The notes below the pieces were generated by a model. It ran no database searches and was not told the DNA's origin. It saw nothing but the letters and a program-made list of their open reading frames with translations. From NCBI GenBank assembly GCA_028023455.1, contig JAQFVV010006215.1, positions 10,003,950 through 10,067,949 of the forward strand: a stretch of 64,000 nucleotides of DNA, given 5' to 3'. Both the position numbers and the translations under genes were made by a program. This DNA is from Epiperipatus broadwayi (taxonomy: Eukaryota > Onychophora > Udeonychophora > Euonychophora > Peripatidae). Positions 33,991 through 45,099 of the stretch are shown here, one piece after another (the stretch's first letter is position 1; every line of letters starts with the position of its first letter).

Positions 33991-34002
33991 ATGATGATGA
34001 TG
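33927..34002. repeat. Trinucleotide tract at the LINE 3' end
   Basis: (ATT)n followed by (GAT)n, directly beside TTTCAAAA. The same join recurs at 41436-41470, and a reduced form near 40645-40665, each at the 3' end of a - strand LINE copy. The tract is therefore probably part of the LINE tail. Confidence 0.8.
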
Positions 34003-34580
34003 TTTCAAAAGGCACTTTATTAACTCAAAGAAATTTTACATTGACTACATTTGTTTATACATAGTTTTCATTGAATTATTTAGTAGTATTACTTATATTA
34101 ATTTATGGGGTTACATATGTTACTGGGGAGCTTTTTAATAGGTGATCCAGAAATGAACGTTTCAATTGGAAAGCATTGTTCATCATTTATTAGTTCATTC
34201 ATTAATGTTTGAGGTTACATATATCAGTTGGGGGGATGGGTTTTTAAGTGGAATTCCAGGTGTGAGAGTTGTAATTTAAGCAAAAACATGGTCCATTGTC
34301 TCTATTGAAAGGGTGTAATGTCTTGAATTTCTTCTGATTATAAACTATTGCAGTTGTGTGTGGTTTAATTTGGAGTGATTGTTCATTAATCCCTGTGTAT
34401 ATGGATATATAGGGCCCATGACAGGGCAACTAATCATCAGAGAAAAACGTGTTCACTTTATGGTGTGTAAATTGCATATATCAATAGATGTAAGTAGAAA
34501 GGAAATGAAAAAAACATGAACAAGCCAATCTTCCAATTTACATAGCTTGCCAGTCTTCATTTTTGAATTTTGCTTTTATT

Positions 34581-35851
34581 TTATGAACTTAATATGTGGT
34601 AAACTTGTGGCTGTTTTAACAGAGACCAAGTCACCACACAAAAATGTGGGTTGGTTATTAATCTGTCTCTATTTTGAATGTGTGCTAATTTGTTTCTAAA
34701 AATAGATGGGTGGCATCTGTTGTTTTTGCCCATCAAGAAAGTGCACCTGGTGCACCAGTATGCATATAGTATGAACATGATCTTTGCCAGAAAGTGACAA
34801 GTATTTGATTGATCATAATATCAGTCAATCTATAGGCATTACCCATAATCTGTCTTGTTTGGTTTAAAGCCACACATTGATATATGAGATGATGTAGCAT
34901 TTCCTCTGGTCAGTGATGCAGCTCACAGAAGTGATCAATGGATAGATATAGTCTCCTATGATATAAAAATGGGTCACCAGCATGGCAGCAAGATTCATTT
35001 TGATTATGAAGTCAAAATACTTGGGCTCAAGGGCCCATTTCTTAAATTCCTTGAACAATTTTTTGTTGTTAATTTCTAACATAGGAGGGGAAGCACTCAC
35101 CTCAGTTTGAGTGTGTATTATATCATAGATGTCCCAGTATGAATATTTGTGTAGAAACTGATTTGGATTATGTATTGTAGTTTTGTATTGATGGATAATG
35201 GTAGCAAGGAAAGAGCCTTTTGGATGCAGCCTATCTGTTGGAGTGACCTTGACCAATTGTTTGAGCCTGGGGAATTTTGAAATTGTGTTAAGTATTAGAT
35301 TTCTCAACTTTTTCAAGTGAGAAGATGTTAATGTTATGCAAGCCAAGGCCATTTTTGATAAGGAGTTTGTTGAGTGTTTTAGTTGAGATCAATACAGTTT
35401 TTTAAGACCAGAAAAGCTTATTATATATGGCTTTAATTTTTGAGATCAACGCTTTGGAGAAAGTGACAACTGGCACATAATAAACTATTTTTGTTGTAAT
35501 ATGTTGATTAAAGGGCTGCACTTTTGTATGTAGTGTCAGATTTGTCTTGGATAAAGAGTCTACTCTTCTTTTGACTTCTTCCTTAAGCTTATTGTGAATG
35601 TGACATCCCATTCCCATGATTCGCATATGAAATGAGAACCTAAGGAAAGATGTGAGCTTTGAATTGTAGTTTGATGTACTTGGCTTGCCAGCAAATAGTG
35701 ACCATGCTGTGATTTTTTCTGGATTAAACCTTGTGTTTCTGTGAATAATCTTGCAGTACCTTTGGTAATACATTGTCTGATCATCCACCCTGCATGATGG
35801 TTCTGTTTCTATGCTAAAACACAGAAATATGCTGTTTACAAGGCTGTTCAT
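34581..35851 (-). pseudogene. LINE reverse transcriptase C-terminal half
   Basis: Three consecutive open stretches (35851-35402, 35352-34864, 34778-34581). The first has RFNPEKITAWSLFAGKP (end of the RT palm/primer grip), VDSLSKTNLTLHTKVQPFNQ and KIVYYVPVVTF, YNKLFWS. The pattern LSL-x-x-K-V-x-x-x-N-x-x-x-x-K-x-x-Y...FLW is typical of Tx1/L1-like thumb regions. The later ones hold SYWDIYDIIHTQ, SPPMLEINNKKLFKEFKKWA and YAYWCTRC...FCVVTWSLLK, matching LINE copy 1 at 14.6-15.1 kb. Separated by stops. Confidence 0.8.
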
Positions 35852-36029
35852 AGATCTTATGGCCTTTCACCCTTACCCCAACATCACTAGCATGTTGAAC
35901 ATTATTAGCAATGAGCATGTGACACTCTCTATAGACATTACTCTTGACTATTATACAGCATATGATATGAAGGTTTCTGTAATTGTAATGACGAAAAGTA
36001 TATTAGAATGGATTTATTTTTTGGGGGGT

Positions 36030-36830
36030 TAAATGTATTGTAATTTATGTAAGTTAGTAAAAATTGTAATTAATTCTTAAATGCCCCTACTTTGTTGTCA
36101 GGGGTCACAATTTACTAAATGATGTGAGTGTAAATCACGATTCGGCAAAGTTCACGATCAAGTCACGTACTTTCCGATAATTTTTCGAGATCAAAATAGT
36201 TAAATGGCAAACGACCATTCAGCATTGTAGTTTTTAGATTTACCTGCTACAGAAGCAAATCTGGTGGCCTTCCTTCAACCAAAAAAAATATTTACCCACC
36301 CAGAAAAACTGTCTTCGTGGTGGTTTGATGAAATTAAGGTATTGTCAAACATCTGAAATGGAATGTCAATCATGTCAATGTCATTGAAGGTGTTCCATTC
36401 ACTCATGGAATGTGGTTTGAGGGCTGCTGAATCACTTTTTTGCAAGCAGTATGGCTAATTTATTATTGAAGCTAGGATCAGCTTACAGTGAAGCGTATTA
36501 GAGCTGAGTTTGGAAATGTGTCAAAACGTCATAAGGAATATGGCAACAAGTAGGTCTCAGAGAGGTCTGTCAAGAAAGCCTTGTTTCTCAAAAAAAAAGC
36601 TTCAAAAACAATAAAAAAAAATTTAAAAAAAGACCGGAAAAAAGAAATGTTTATTTTTAAAAAAAAGACAATATTTTAAAAAGCCAAAAAAAAAAAAACA
36701 TTTTTTTATTTTTAAGAAATTTACATAAAACCTGTTAAAAATATAAAAAAAAAAATCAAGCAAATCCAAAAATTAAAAACCAACAAAATAAAAACAGCCC
36801 GGTAACTTTATATCTATTTGTTTTTCACTA
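36030..36830. other. Unidentified insertion inside the LINE reverse transcriptase
   Basis: This block separates the YMDD box (about 36930-36960) from the RT segment starting near 35850, so it does not belong to the LINE. 36040-36600 is less AT-rich than its surroundings and gives + strand protein-like pieces such as LVAFLQPKKIFTHPEK and QLTVKRIRAEFGNVSKRHKE in different frames. An A-rich run of about 190 bases follows. That layout, degraded coding-like sequence ending in A-rich DNA, suggests a retrotransposed copy, but I found no target duplication and no family. The exact edges are uncertain; the left edge could lie as far left as about 35850. Confidence 0.5.
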
Positions 36831-36899
36831 GTAACAGCGCCATCGAGCAGTATGGATGCTTAGGTGATGTATTACCGTATCTTTTGCAGTGTGGCATTT

Positions 36900-37480
36900 G
36901 TTTTTTTTGGATGTCAGGAAGGTTGGTAACATCATCCATGTATGCAAGGTAGGCAGTGTGCTTTCCAGGTATTTCAATTCCAGTAAACATTTGCTATATG
37001 CTATTAATGAGTGGGTTGCTGTATAATATAAACAGAAAAAAGTTGAGGGGATCAGATATTGACTGAGTTGGCGTGAGAGATAGAGTTTCTGCCATTTAGT
37101 GTTACATGAATCTCTCTATTTAAAAGTAGGTTGGGTATCATGTATAAGTGTGTTCTAAGAATTTGAGTGTTTTTGAGCACTTCTAGAAGAGTGGGTATGT
37201 TTACCATTTCAAAGGCAGCCTCAATATCAAGCTGTATTATTATGGAACCTTTTTTTTTGTTTAATTGTCAGAATTGCTTTGAATAACAAGGCTGCCTCCA
37301 TTGCTAAAGAGCCTTTCTTTGCATACTATGCTTTGGAGATGAGTGATTCAATTTTATCTCTAAATGATTTTTTCGATGATCTTAATTGGAAATGGCCCCA
37401 TAGATATTGGTCTAAGGTAGTGGGTGAAATGATTGCTTTCTTTATATTATACAGCACTATGGCAAGTATATAGACCCCCT
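36900..37480 (-). pseudogene. LINE reverse transcriptase, palm with YMDD
   Basis: The - strand gives IIIQLDIEAAFEMVNIPTLL (about 37190-37250; block A with the first catalytic Asp), REIHVTLNGRNS (about 37090-37130) and AYLAYMDDVTNLPDIQK (about 36910-36960; the YMDD catalytic pair). The blocks match LINE copy 1 (QIDVEAALNSV, QEIHITLNDR, AYLDN). The catalytic residues are intact here, but the reading frame is not. Confidence 0.8.
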
Positions 37481-38375
37481 CCATGGGCGAATTTGCTACA
37501 CCAAATAGTTAGCCAAAGAATTCAAATATTTTGCAGTAAATTTGCTTAGGTGTTTTAATATAAATAGTGGGATTCTGGAACTTCCTGGGAGACAATCATC
37601 TGGATTATTATTGAGTTTATCTACAAAAAGATCTGTGGTGAATGGGGTTTCAGTCTAAGGCATGCCAAGCATATCATGTGTTATTGTAGGTGATTCTTAA
37701 GTTTGCAAATTTTGTTTGAATTGGCATGATCATATTCTGGCCTGAGTATGTTGCATTATTTGTCTGTATGGCCATTGGCACTTTTATATTTAGCTCGTTT
37801 GCAACCACCCACCTTATGTCATCTCTGGTCCAAGTATGAGGCTTGAGAAGGCATGTTTTACTTTTTTTTCAAATAGCTTTTAAGCACATTGCAAGCATTA
37901 TTGTATGCATGTGTAAGTTTAAATATGTACTGCTGTGTGTAGTGTGATGGGTTGATCATGATTATTCTCTTATGTAGCTGGTCTGTTAGATATAGAAGTT
38001 TTGATCATGGTTATATGGTTAATGTTAAAGGACAGTATACCAATAAACACAAGATATTGTTGTACTGGGTCAAGGATCATATTTTTTATTTTGTTTAGCA
38101 TTATAAACGCTTTGGAGAAAATGAATTCAGTAGTTGCTGTTAGGAGCAGAACTCTTGGGATGATATTTAAAAGTGAGCACAGTTGATTGTAATTATTTGA
38201 GCTGAATGATCTTAGAATATTTCTGGAGTTAATTTTATTGTAATTAGATGATGGAGCATTGGGGAATAAAAGCTAAGATCGATTAGCAAAGAGAAGTGAC
38301 CATTGTGGAAAGAGTTGGTATCATGTGATAAAAAAAACCTTGGCCACTTATTAATGGCATGGCTATTTTATGATG

Positions 38376-38684
38376 TCAATGTTGTGTAAAGTCTTGGTAT
38401 GTTGTATTAAAATCTCTGATTAGAACATATGGATATGCTGTGGCAGCTAGCATTAAATTAATATTAGCAGTTATGGTATCTATTTTGTTGTTTTGGAAGG
38501 GCATGTAGACAAAAATTATATTGATTGCTATGCTTTTGTGATTGAAAGTTGCGATTAATAAGTTCATATCTATGTGAATTATTTTAAATGTTATGAAAGA
38601 TGAGTGTCTGGTGATTAGAAAACTGGTGCCACCTGAGGAAAATGAAGAGACCCTCAAGCATGCACAGAATCCTTCTCTGGTCAA
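38376..38684 (-). pseudogene. LINE AP-like endonuclease fragment
   Basis: 102-codon stretch: GGTSFLITRHSSFITFKIIH, then INIIFVYMPFQNNKI, then PYVLIRDFNTTYQDF. This matches the endonuclease/exonuclease/phosphatase fold of LINE ORF2: a G-G-x-x-x-L-x-x block, a V-Y-(A/M)-P block and the G-D-F-N block (here RDFN, the Gly lost). Its role in the active element is to nick target DNA. Confidence 0.75.
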
Positions 38685-38888
38685 TTGTTTAGCAGGGTCA
38701 ACCTATGATCCAGCATAAATTTTTGTCCCAAGCAAACCTAGTAAGTGTGGTCATATATATCTTTGATCCAATAACTTAGCTTGTTAATTTTGGAGCTCAA
38801 ATTTAAACTTCAAATCTTGATTGCTGCAATTTTAATTTTCATTAAGGGTGGGTATTGTTTGTATGTTTGCCTTCAAAAGTCAGACTTG

Positions 38889-40150
38889 CTATTGGTATTT
38901 CTCCCATGTGTTCTCATATTCTGCTTCAAATTCTTCATCTGTTGATTCTGTTGGTTCAGATGTGTAGCCAGTGTAACTGCAGCTGCATTTTAATGTTTTG
39001 GCTTTTTTGGGCCCTCTGCTTCTTTTTGGTGGATGTCCTGGCTTTCTTTTCTGGTCTATATTGGCCTGGAAAATTTGTGGCAAGTTTGGGGTGATGTCTT
39101 GCATGATCTCTGTCACCATTTTATTTTTTGTTCTTGTTGTCTGTGTGGACAATGATATATTTTCTTCATTATTACTATTTAATGTGGTTACTTGGTCTTT
39201 CAGTGAGTTTGTCTTATCAGTGTTTTTATTGAGTTGAATTGTATTTGGGGCCATTGTTTCTGCTGTGGTTTCTTGGAATTTTCTGCTATATTGTTTCTCT
39301 ATTGGTTAGGGTTTGGATCCTATTCATTGTTTTGATTGAAACATTCTGGAAAATCAGTGTTCTTGATGTATGATTCTTTTGTTATTGAGGATTTTTGTCA
39401 TTATTTTCTTCCTTGTTATCCACCTTCTTTGTTTGATCAATACCTCCTTGAGCTTGACTTAGTTGATCTTTCATGTTTTGTTGGATTTCAAGGTTTTTTT
39501 TGTTGCAGTCAATTGCTAGGTGTCCACACTCTCCACAAACAAAGCATTTTGGTCTTAACTCTTATGTAGATTGCGAGTATGGCATCTTGGTACACTATTT
39601 GCATGGGGTTATCTTCCAGGTTTATGTTTTTATCTAGCTTTTCTTTAAATTGAACATTGTTGATGAAAACTGGAATAGAGGTGTCGGTTAAGTACATTTA
39701 TTTTATATATATAGCCTTTCTAAATTGTTGCATTAATTTCTGAAAGTCTTGTATATCGTAACCAAAATAAGCATTTTTATTATTCCAGTACAGTAAATTT
39801 TGTAAGTTTTGGTCTATATATACAAATGCATACCTACCCAATGTTTTAATTTGAGTTTGGAACCTTGATCATTGGTGTTTATCAAAGAAGTGAATAGCGA
39901 TATATCAGGAATTGGGATGGTCTCCGATACTAGAAACAATATCCCATATTGCTTTTTTGGTCAACTCTTCATATAAAAGCTCTCTGAAAAATTTGTAGAG
40001 AGATAAGTTATTATCTGTGACTGCTAATATTAGTGATTTAAATGAGAAAAAAATTTTAAATGTTGTGAATAGTTTTTTAGGGATTGTACTGCTAAAATTA
40101 ATTTTTTGTAACTCATCTTGACTCCATATTGATGGGGGAGTGCTGTTCAT
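38889..40150 (-). pseudogene. LINE ORF1 with CCHC zinc knuckle
   Basis: The N-terminal 81-codon stretch (40150-39905) is a hydrophobic and charged domain of unknown fold. It resembles the tandemly duplicated segment at the window start (NNLSLYKF..LLYEEL against the YEAL region there). The middle has CFVCGECGHLAIDC at 39498-39553, a perfect CX2CX4HX4C RNA-binding knuckle in one frame. The C-terminal 121 codons (39254-38889) are Thr/Asn/Lys-rich with a basic KRKPGHPPKRSRGPKKAK stretch and an acidic end (ESTDEEFEAEYE). Broken by frameshifts. Confidence 0.75.
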
Positions 40151-40526
40151 TATTATTTTTTGTTAGGTCCAAATTACTGATATCAGCCTGATATAGTTTC
40201 CTAAATCTAGCAGTCTGTGGCAGTGTTAAACTTTTTTAGTGCTATGGGTCTGCTAATTTATTTCTGCAGCCTTTGCATAAGTTTTTATGTTAGAGATAGA
40301 ATTCATTCTATCACCATTTGTGTTGTTGCAAATTTATCTCCATCTTTTTGATTTGATGCCATCTTTGTTTAAGATTTTTGGATTAATCTTAGGTTTAAAA
40401 AACAATCTTATTTACTTTTTGTTGAAAGAAAACCCAGTTCACCTTTTGCTGTTGATGTTTTTATGATGCAATAAATAATTTTTAATATGAAATAGTCACT
40501 TAGCTTATTTATTATTAATAAATATT

Positions 40527-40640
40527 TAGTGGAGTGGTTAATGCATTCATCTTCTCTCTGAAACAGCAGGAACACATAATTATCATCACTGCCGCTGCCA
40601 CTGCCTCTACCTCAAGTTCAACCTCTACCACTACCACCAC
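40527..40640 (+). repeat. Possible tRNA-derived SINE remnant or simple repeat
   Basis: TAGTGGAGTGGTTAATGC (from 40527) looks like a pol III A box, and AAGTTCAACCTC near 40613-40624 is close to a B box. About 60 bases of CTGCC/CTACC simple repeats separate them, more than in an ordinary tRNA. Followed by (CCA)n(TTA)n. Weak evidence. Confidence 0.3.
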
Positions 40641-40644
40641 CATT

Positions 40645-41300
40645 ATTATATTTTTTAAAAAAGAAAGTAGATTACATTAATACTTTCCAAATACATGTGT
40701 TTACATTGCTGCTCCTGACGACTATATATGTTGTGTCTATCTAAGTTCTTTACAAGTATTTACAGTTATAAACTGGGTAAGCGATGGATTATGAAACTGG
40801 GTAAGTGATGGATTGTCTGTTATAGGTTATAATACTAAATTTATATGGCTTCCAAAAAAATTCCATTGGTTTTCTTTAAATTGTTTCTCAATGTTATCTT
40901 ATTTACATTTGGATAATTAAGACACATGTATACGGTTCATATATGTATATTGCATTAATATTTTGTAACAGTTTGTTAGTCTTCAAATATTGGGTTTGTA
41001 AGCTGAGTATGTTTCTGCTGGCAATATTTAGTATGTTTTATTAGCACCTGTCAATTCTTGGATATTGTCATATCCATTTTCTTGCCAAGTATATTAAGTG
41101 ATTTGAAAAATGGCAGAACTATCAGAGATTTGAGCATTGTTTTATGAGTGACCAAGTGGCCATGAAAAGGTCTGGCTGTGCTATTTTATTGTCTCAGTTT
41201 TTTAATTGTGCTAATTTGTTATGAAATGTTGATGTATGTCACCTTATATTATTTATAAAAGCAAATGTGCATCACATGCACCAAAATTCATAGAGCATGA
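40645..41300 (-). mobile_element. Tx1/L1-like LINE, copy 3 (5'-truncated)
   Basis: The left part (AGATTACATTAATACTTTCC, ACATGTGTTTACATTGC) is similar to the tail of the next copy. The right part (GTGACCAAGTGGCC...TTGTGCTAATTTGTTATG, about 41150-41225) aligns with 34620-34700 of LINE copy 2. The 5' end is lost near 41300. Confidence 0.65.
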
Positions 41301-41435
41301 AAGTTGCTGCACAGACAGTAGAGGTAGTAGATGTTCTGCAGAATGCACTGATGATATCCTACAGGGAGATGTTTGTTTGTCTGAATGTATTAGTTATTTC
41401 ATGCTGAATACTGTTTATTGCCAAACAGCTGTTGT

Positions 41436-41670
41436 TATTATTATTATGATGATGATGATGATGTTTCAAAAAAGAATTTTATTCAGACTAGGAAAGCAGG
41501 TTACATTAATACCTTCTGTATACATGTGTTTACATTTATATTCCAGATGATGATGTATATTGTTTATCTAAGTTCTTTACAAGTCTTTACAGCTATAAAA
41601 TGGATGAGTGATGGATTATGTGTTATTACTAAATTTATGTGGCTTCATGGCAATATTATTATTATTATTC
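41436..41670 (-). mobile_element. Tx1/L1-like LINE, copy 4 (short tail)
   Basis: Starts with the (TTA)n(GAT)nGTTTCAAAA join seen at 33927-34010, then GGTTACATTAATACCTTCTG and TTATCTAAGTTCTTTACAAG, the same as at 40690-40765 in copy 3. Two ORFs that cross the (GAT)n tract are not genes. Ends at a (TTA)n tract used as target by F2. Confidence 0.7.
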
Positions 41671-44335
41671 TGCCGGTCGCTCTTGGAGTAGCCACACACT
41701 AGGTGACTGTAGTCAAAGCTACAGTTCATATATAGAATAAAAGTATTGTTTAAGTTTATGTATCATTGTAAATTCCCAATCATTAAGCAGGTATGGACTA
41801 TAAAACATACTATAAAATGTGATGGATTGGTCTGCGTATATATTTCTTACTCACACACACAAAGAAAACTAAATATTAAAGCTCACATCTGTATTTTTAC
41901 GCATATGATTGTATTATATATGTATGTAATATTTTTTATTGCTTTTTATATAAATGCAAATGTCTCACATTTGTAATTTTATCCATAAATTTGTTTCTGT
42001 GTTGGGACATGTTATATAAAAAAAAGAAGATAAAATGATTAACTTTGAATGTTCCAACACGTCTCTATTTTATTTTTAATTATCAATTATTTTCTCTGCT
42101 AGTGCATCAAGCAAAGTCAGGTGGCCACTGTCTTACTAAAAGTTAAAACACATGAATGTATTAATGGTCACTCAGTTTTGTATTTTTATTTCTACGAACA
42201 AAAGAGTTCAAGGAAATCAAATGTCAATACTTGGAGAGGAAAATCTGATTTATTTGTTGGATCAGTATTTTTTTAAGTTTCAAGCATTTGTAATAAAAAG
42301 TTGCCTTTGAATTCAAATTTTAAATTGATGTGTATCATCAGTTAAAGTGATCTGAGTTAACCTAGGATAAAAATTAGAGATAAAATTCTTTAAAGATGTA
42401 ATAGAAAAGTGTAAAAAAAGTTATTGCATTGTTTGAATCCATTAGCCATTATGTTAAAAGTTGGCAGACACAATAGTTCCAAAGGAGGTAGCCAATTTCA
42501 TAATGTAATGAGTGTGCTATATAAGCTATTCACCAGATCCTGGTCAGACTTGATACTTTATTTTAACATTGTGGTCTCTCATCACTCTCAAAATTTTACT
42601 TTTATGCAGATGTTACTCATTAAGATTACAATTCTCACATATTAATATACTTAGTACTTTGATAGTTGTTGCTGTGATCATTGCAGAAGAGTTCAAGGTT
42701 TCAGGAATCTTGTGGTGCTATAATGAGCCCCTATCGTTTGTCTTAATATTGCCTGCTATATGCTGCTGAGGCTATATATGCTGGTTACAATTAATAAAAA
42801 GACATTTACTGTATAATCCTATACAAATTAAAAAGGACACAAAGCTGAGCCAAATCTCCTGTAAAAGTCCCTTTTAATTATGCTAATAAAGAGCAGTTTT
42901 ATTGATACTGCCACAGAGAAAGTATTAGATACAAACTGCAAGTTGAAGAAAACTTATATATCAGTTAGTGAGAGAGTGATGGGGTAGAAGATCACTCCAG
43001 TGCCCCATCCAGCTCCATCCCAGCCATTAACATGTAGTCATCTAAAGTCCAGCTAATGATGATGATGATCACCAGACCAATGCCTTGTTGACGTGAAGTT
43101 CCTGCACCCTGCTGATCAAAGGTATAGTGCATTCAGACACCCCAAGTTCAGATGAAGGATATAATTTCCTTATTTGGTTTAATATTTGTTTGTCTTCAAT
43201 ACTATTTGTATATTTTTTATATAACTTGTAAAAATGAACTGTATTGATAGATTTTATTTATTGGTTTAGCACATGTCAGATCATTTATCTGCCAAGTGCA
43301 GGATTTTTTTCATACTAGACATCCTTTCACATTAAGCTCATGATATATGTACATTATACAGACATATATGCATGTACATTATACAGACATGTATGCATGT
43401 TCTATCATATTTTTCTCACCATTAAATTATACATATGCATATAGATTCAAGAAAGATGAAATGCATTAAAATAATTTTACTTTATATCTATGTGTACTCA
43501 ATGTGTATATCAATGCACATCTATAAAAATGTTATTAAATAGTGGAATGGATGAACATATAAATATACATGTACTACTATATTTTCATTGATATTATGTA
43601 AACTAGTATAATGCCTAGTATACACACATGTGGATATAGAACTCAGATCACTTCATTCAAAGATGTTTTAATGAATTAGAGGAGGAATTTTCCCCAATTA
43701 GATTATTCCATGTGTATTATGAAGAGGGCAGGAGATTAGAGAATGTATTTTCTTTATTGATACTTGTATAATTGAAGATGGATTATGTGGGGGTTAATAA
43801 ATATTTATTCATTTACTTTTTAAATTATTCATTGCATGAGTGTTACATTTATTCTATTTTCCCAATGATTTAATGAAGTGTATATTTTCCAAAAGTAGCT
43901 TGATCCTCATAAAATAACATGAGACAAAGGGAAGAATGAGATTAGCCTAATGAGATACTATTTTATCAGAGCTTAAATATTTGTTATGTGGGTATCTATT
44001 TCCTTTATATGTGTTACATAATTGGTTGGTAGCTGCATATTGTTTTGGGAGGGAATTTACTCTTTCTGGGAGTGGTGTGTAAAGGCCAGGTTTAAATATG
44101 ATCTTTCATATGTATGCAGTAGCCAGCACTTTGATGTCCATCAGCATGGCAATGAAGTTTTAACAAGGGAGATATTAGGACAACCAGCTTGGGTTCAATC
44201 TCTCACTCAATTAACAATCCAATCAGGTGATTTAAAAATATGAAATACATATTTTTAATTGCCTTACTCTGATGTATAACATTTATTTCACATTAAATAT
44301 GTACACTTGGAAGGGATCCACAGTATACAGAGATC
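41671..44335 (+). repeat. F2 5' LTR
   Basis: Starts TGCCGGTCGCTCTTGGAGTA. It is collinear with the right copy through landmarks such as GTCAAAGCTACAGTT, ATTGCTTTTTATATAAATGC, GATGATGATG and ACTTGGAAGGGATCCACA. It holds about 100 bases (around 41820-41920) that the right copy lacks. The 3' edge is uncertain between 44322 and 44335. The 60-76-codon ORFs inside are not conserved. Confidence 0.82.
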
Positions 44336-44354
44336 ACCCAGTACAGAAGGAATT

Positions 44355-44372
44355 TGGCACCCAGTGTGGGGC
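44355..44372 (+). promoter_or_regulatory. F2 primer-binding site
   Basis: TGGCACCCAGTGTGGGGC lies shortly after the LTR end and begins with the TGG expected for a tRNA CCA end. The primer tRNA is not identified. Confidence 0.7.
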
Positions 44373-45099
44373 CTGATCCAACACAGCCAGCATTAAAAAA
44401 TATGGCTGCTAAACATAAGCAAATAAATAAAAAGAAAATGCATGCAAAATCAGAGATTGTTTTAAAAGTAAGTTAAAACAGTTTAATGTGGATTAGAAAC
44501 AAAAAGTAATTTATTGGAGAGAGAAATGAAATGCCATGCATACATACAAACAGCACAGAAGAACACTGTATGGAGGACTTCAGCAAGAATATATTAGGTC
44601 AATAAATCTCAGATGACAGATTTTGCTTAATAGTAGCATACAGGTCAAGTTTTGTTTTGTTTAGATTGTATTTTTAATTCATAAAGTGTAGGTAAAAATA
44701 AAAATAAAGAAAATAAACAGCTGGAGCATAGTGTGAAAAGGATAGACAAATGGTGAGCAGAATCGTGTGGAGCTAGGTGCATGGTGCACTGAATATTCTG
44801 ATAGACAAATAAACTAGTAATAAAAATAGCTTCAAATCTTAGGGTTTAATAATTAGTTAAATCAGGAGTATAAGTGTGGTGGAGCAAATTAAGATTATGT
44901 ATTGAATTTGGGGTATTTTATATATGGTTAAGATCACACTCTAGAAAAATAGAGCAGGAACATATAAGTGAAAGGGATGACATTGTGAACAGAAAGGCAG
45001 TGTAAGGAAGCCAGCCTGAAAAATAGGAAAGCATAATAGAAGCAGATAGCAAGCAACAAAGCAATGAAACATCCAGAAGAAAAAATGAAGGTTTAATAG

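Larger units (their letters stand above)
33927..40460 (-). mobile_element. Tx1/L1-like LINE, copy 2 (nearly full length, decayed)
   Basis: On the - strand, in order: ORF1 (about 40150-38890) with a zinc knuckle, endonuclease (38684-38376 visible), reverse transcriptase (about 37270-36930 and 35851-35400), ORF2 C-terminus (35352-34581), 3' region and a (GAT)n(ATT)n tail. About 6.5 kb, the size of a complete Tx1/L1-like LINE. Broken by many stops and by an unrelated insertion at about 36030-36830. The family call is based on the RT C-terminal block (KIVYYVPVVTFSKALISKIK, YNKLFW) and on ORF1 with CCHC; it is not certain. Confidence 0.8.

Noticed and set aside
33876-34064. ORF with poly-Tyr and poly-Asp
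   Set aside because: It is the translation of the (TAT)n(GAT)n tract at the LINE tail.
41236-41702. Overlapping ORFs with poly-Met or poly-Asp
   Set aside because: Translation of the (GAT)n tract in LINE copy 4, not conserved in the other copies.
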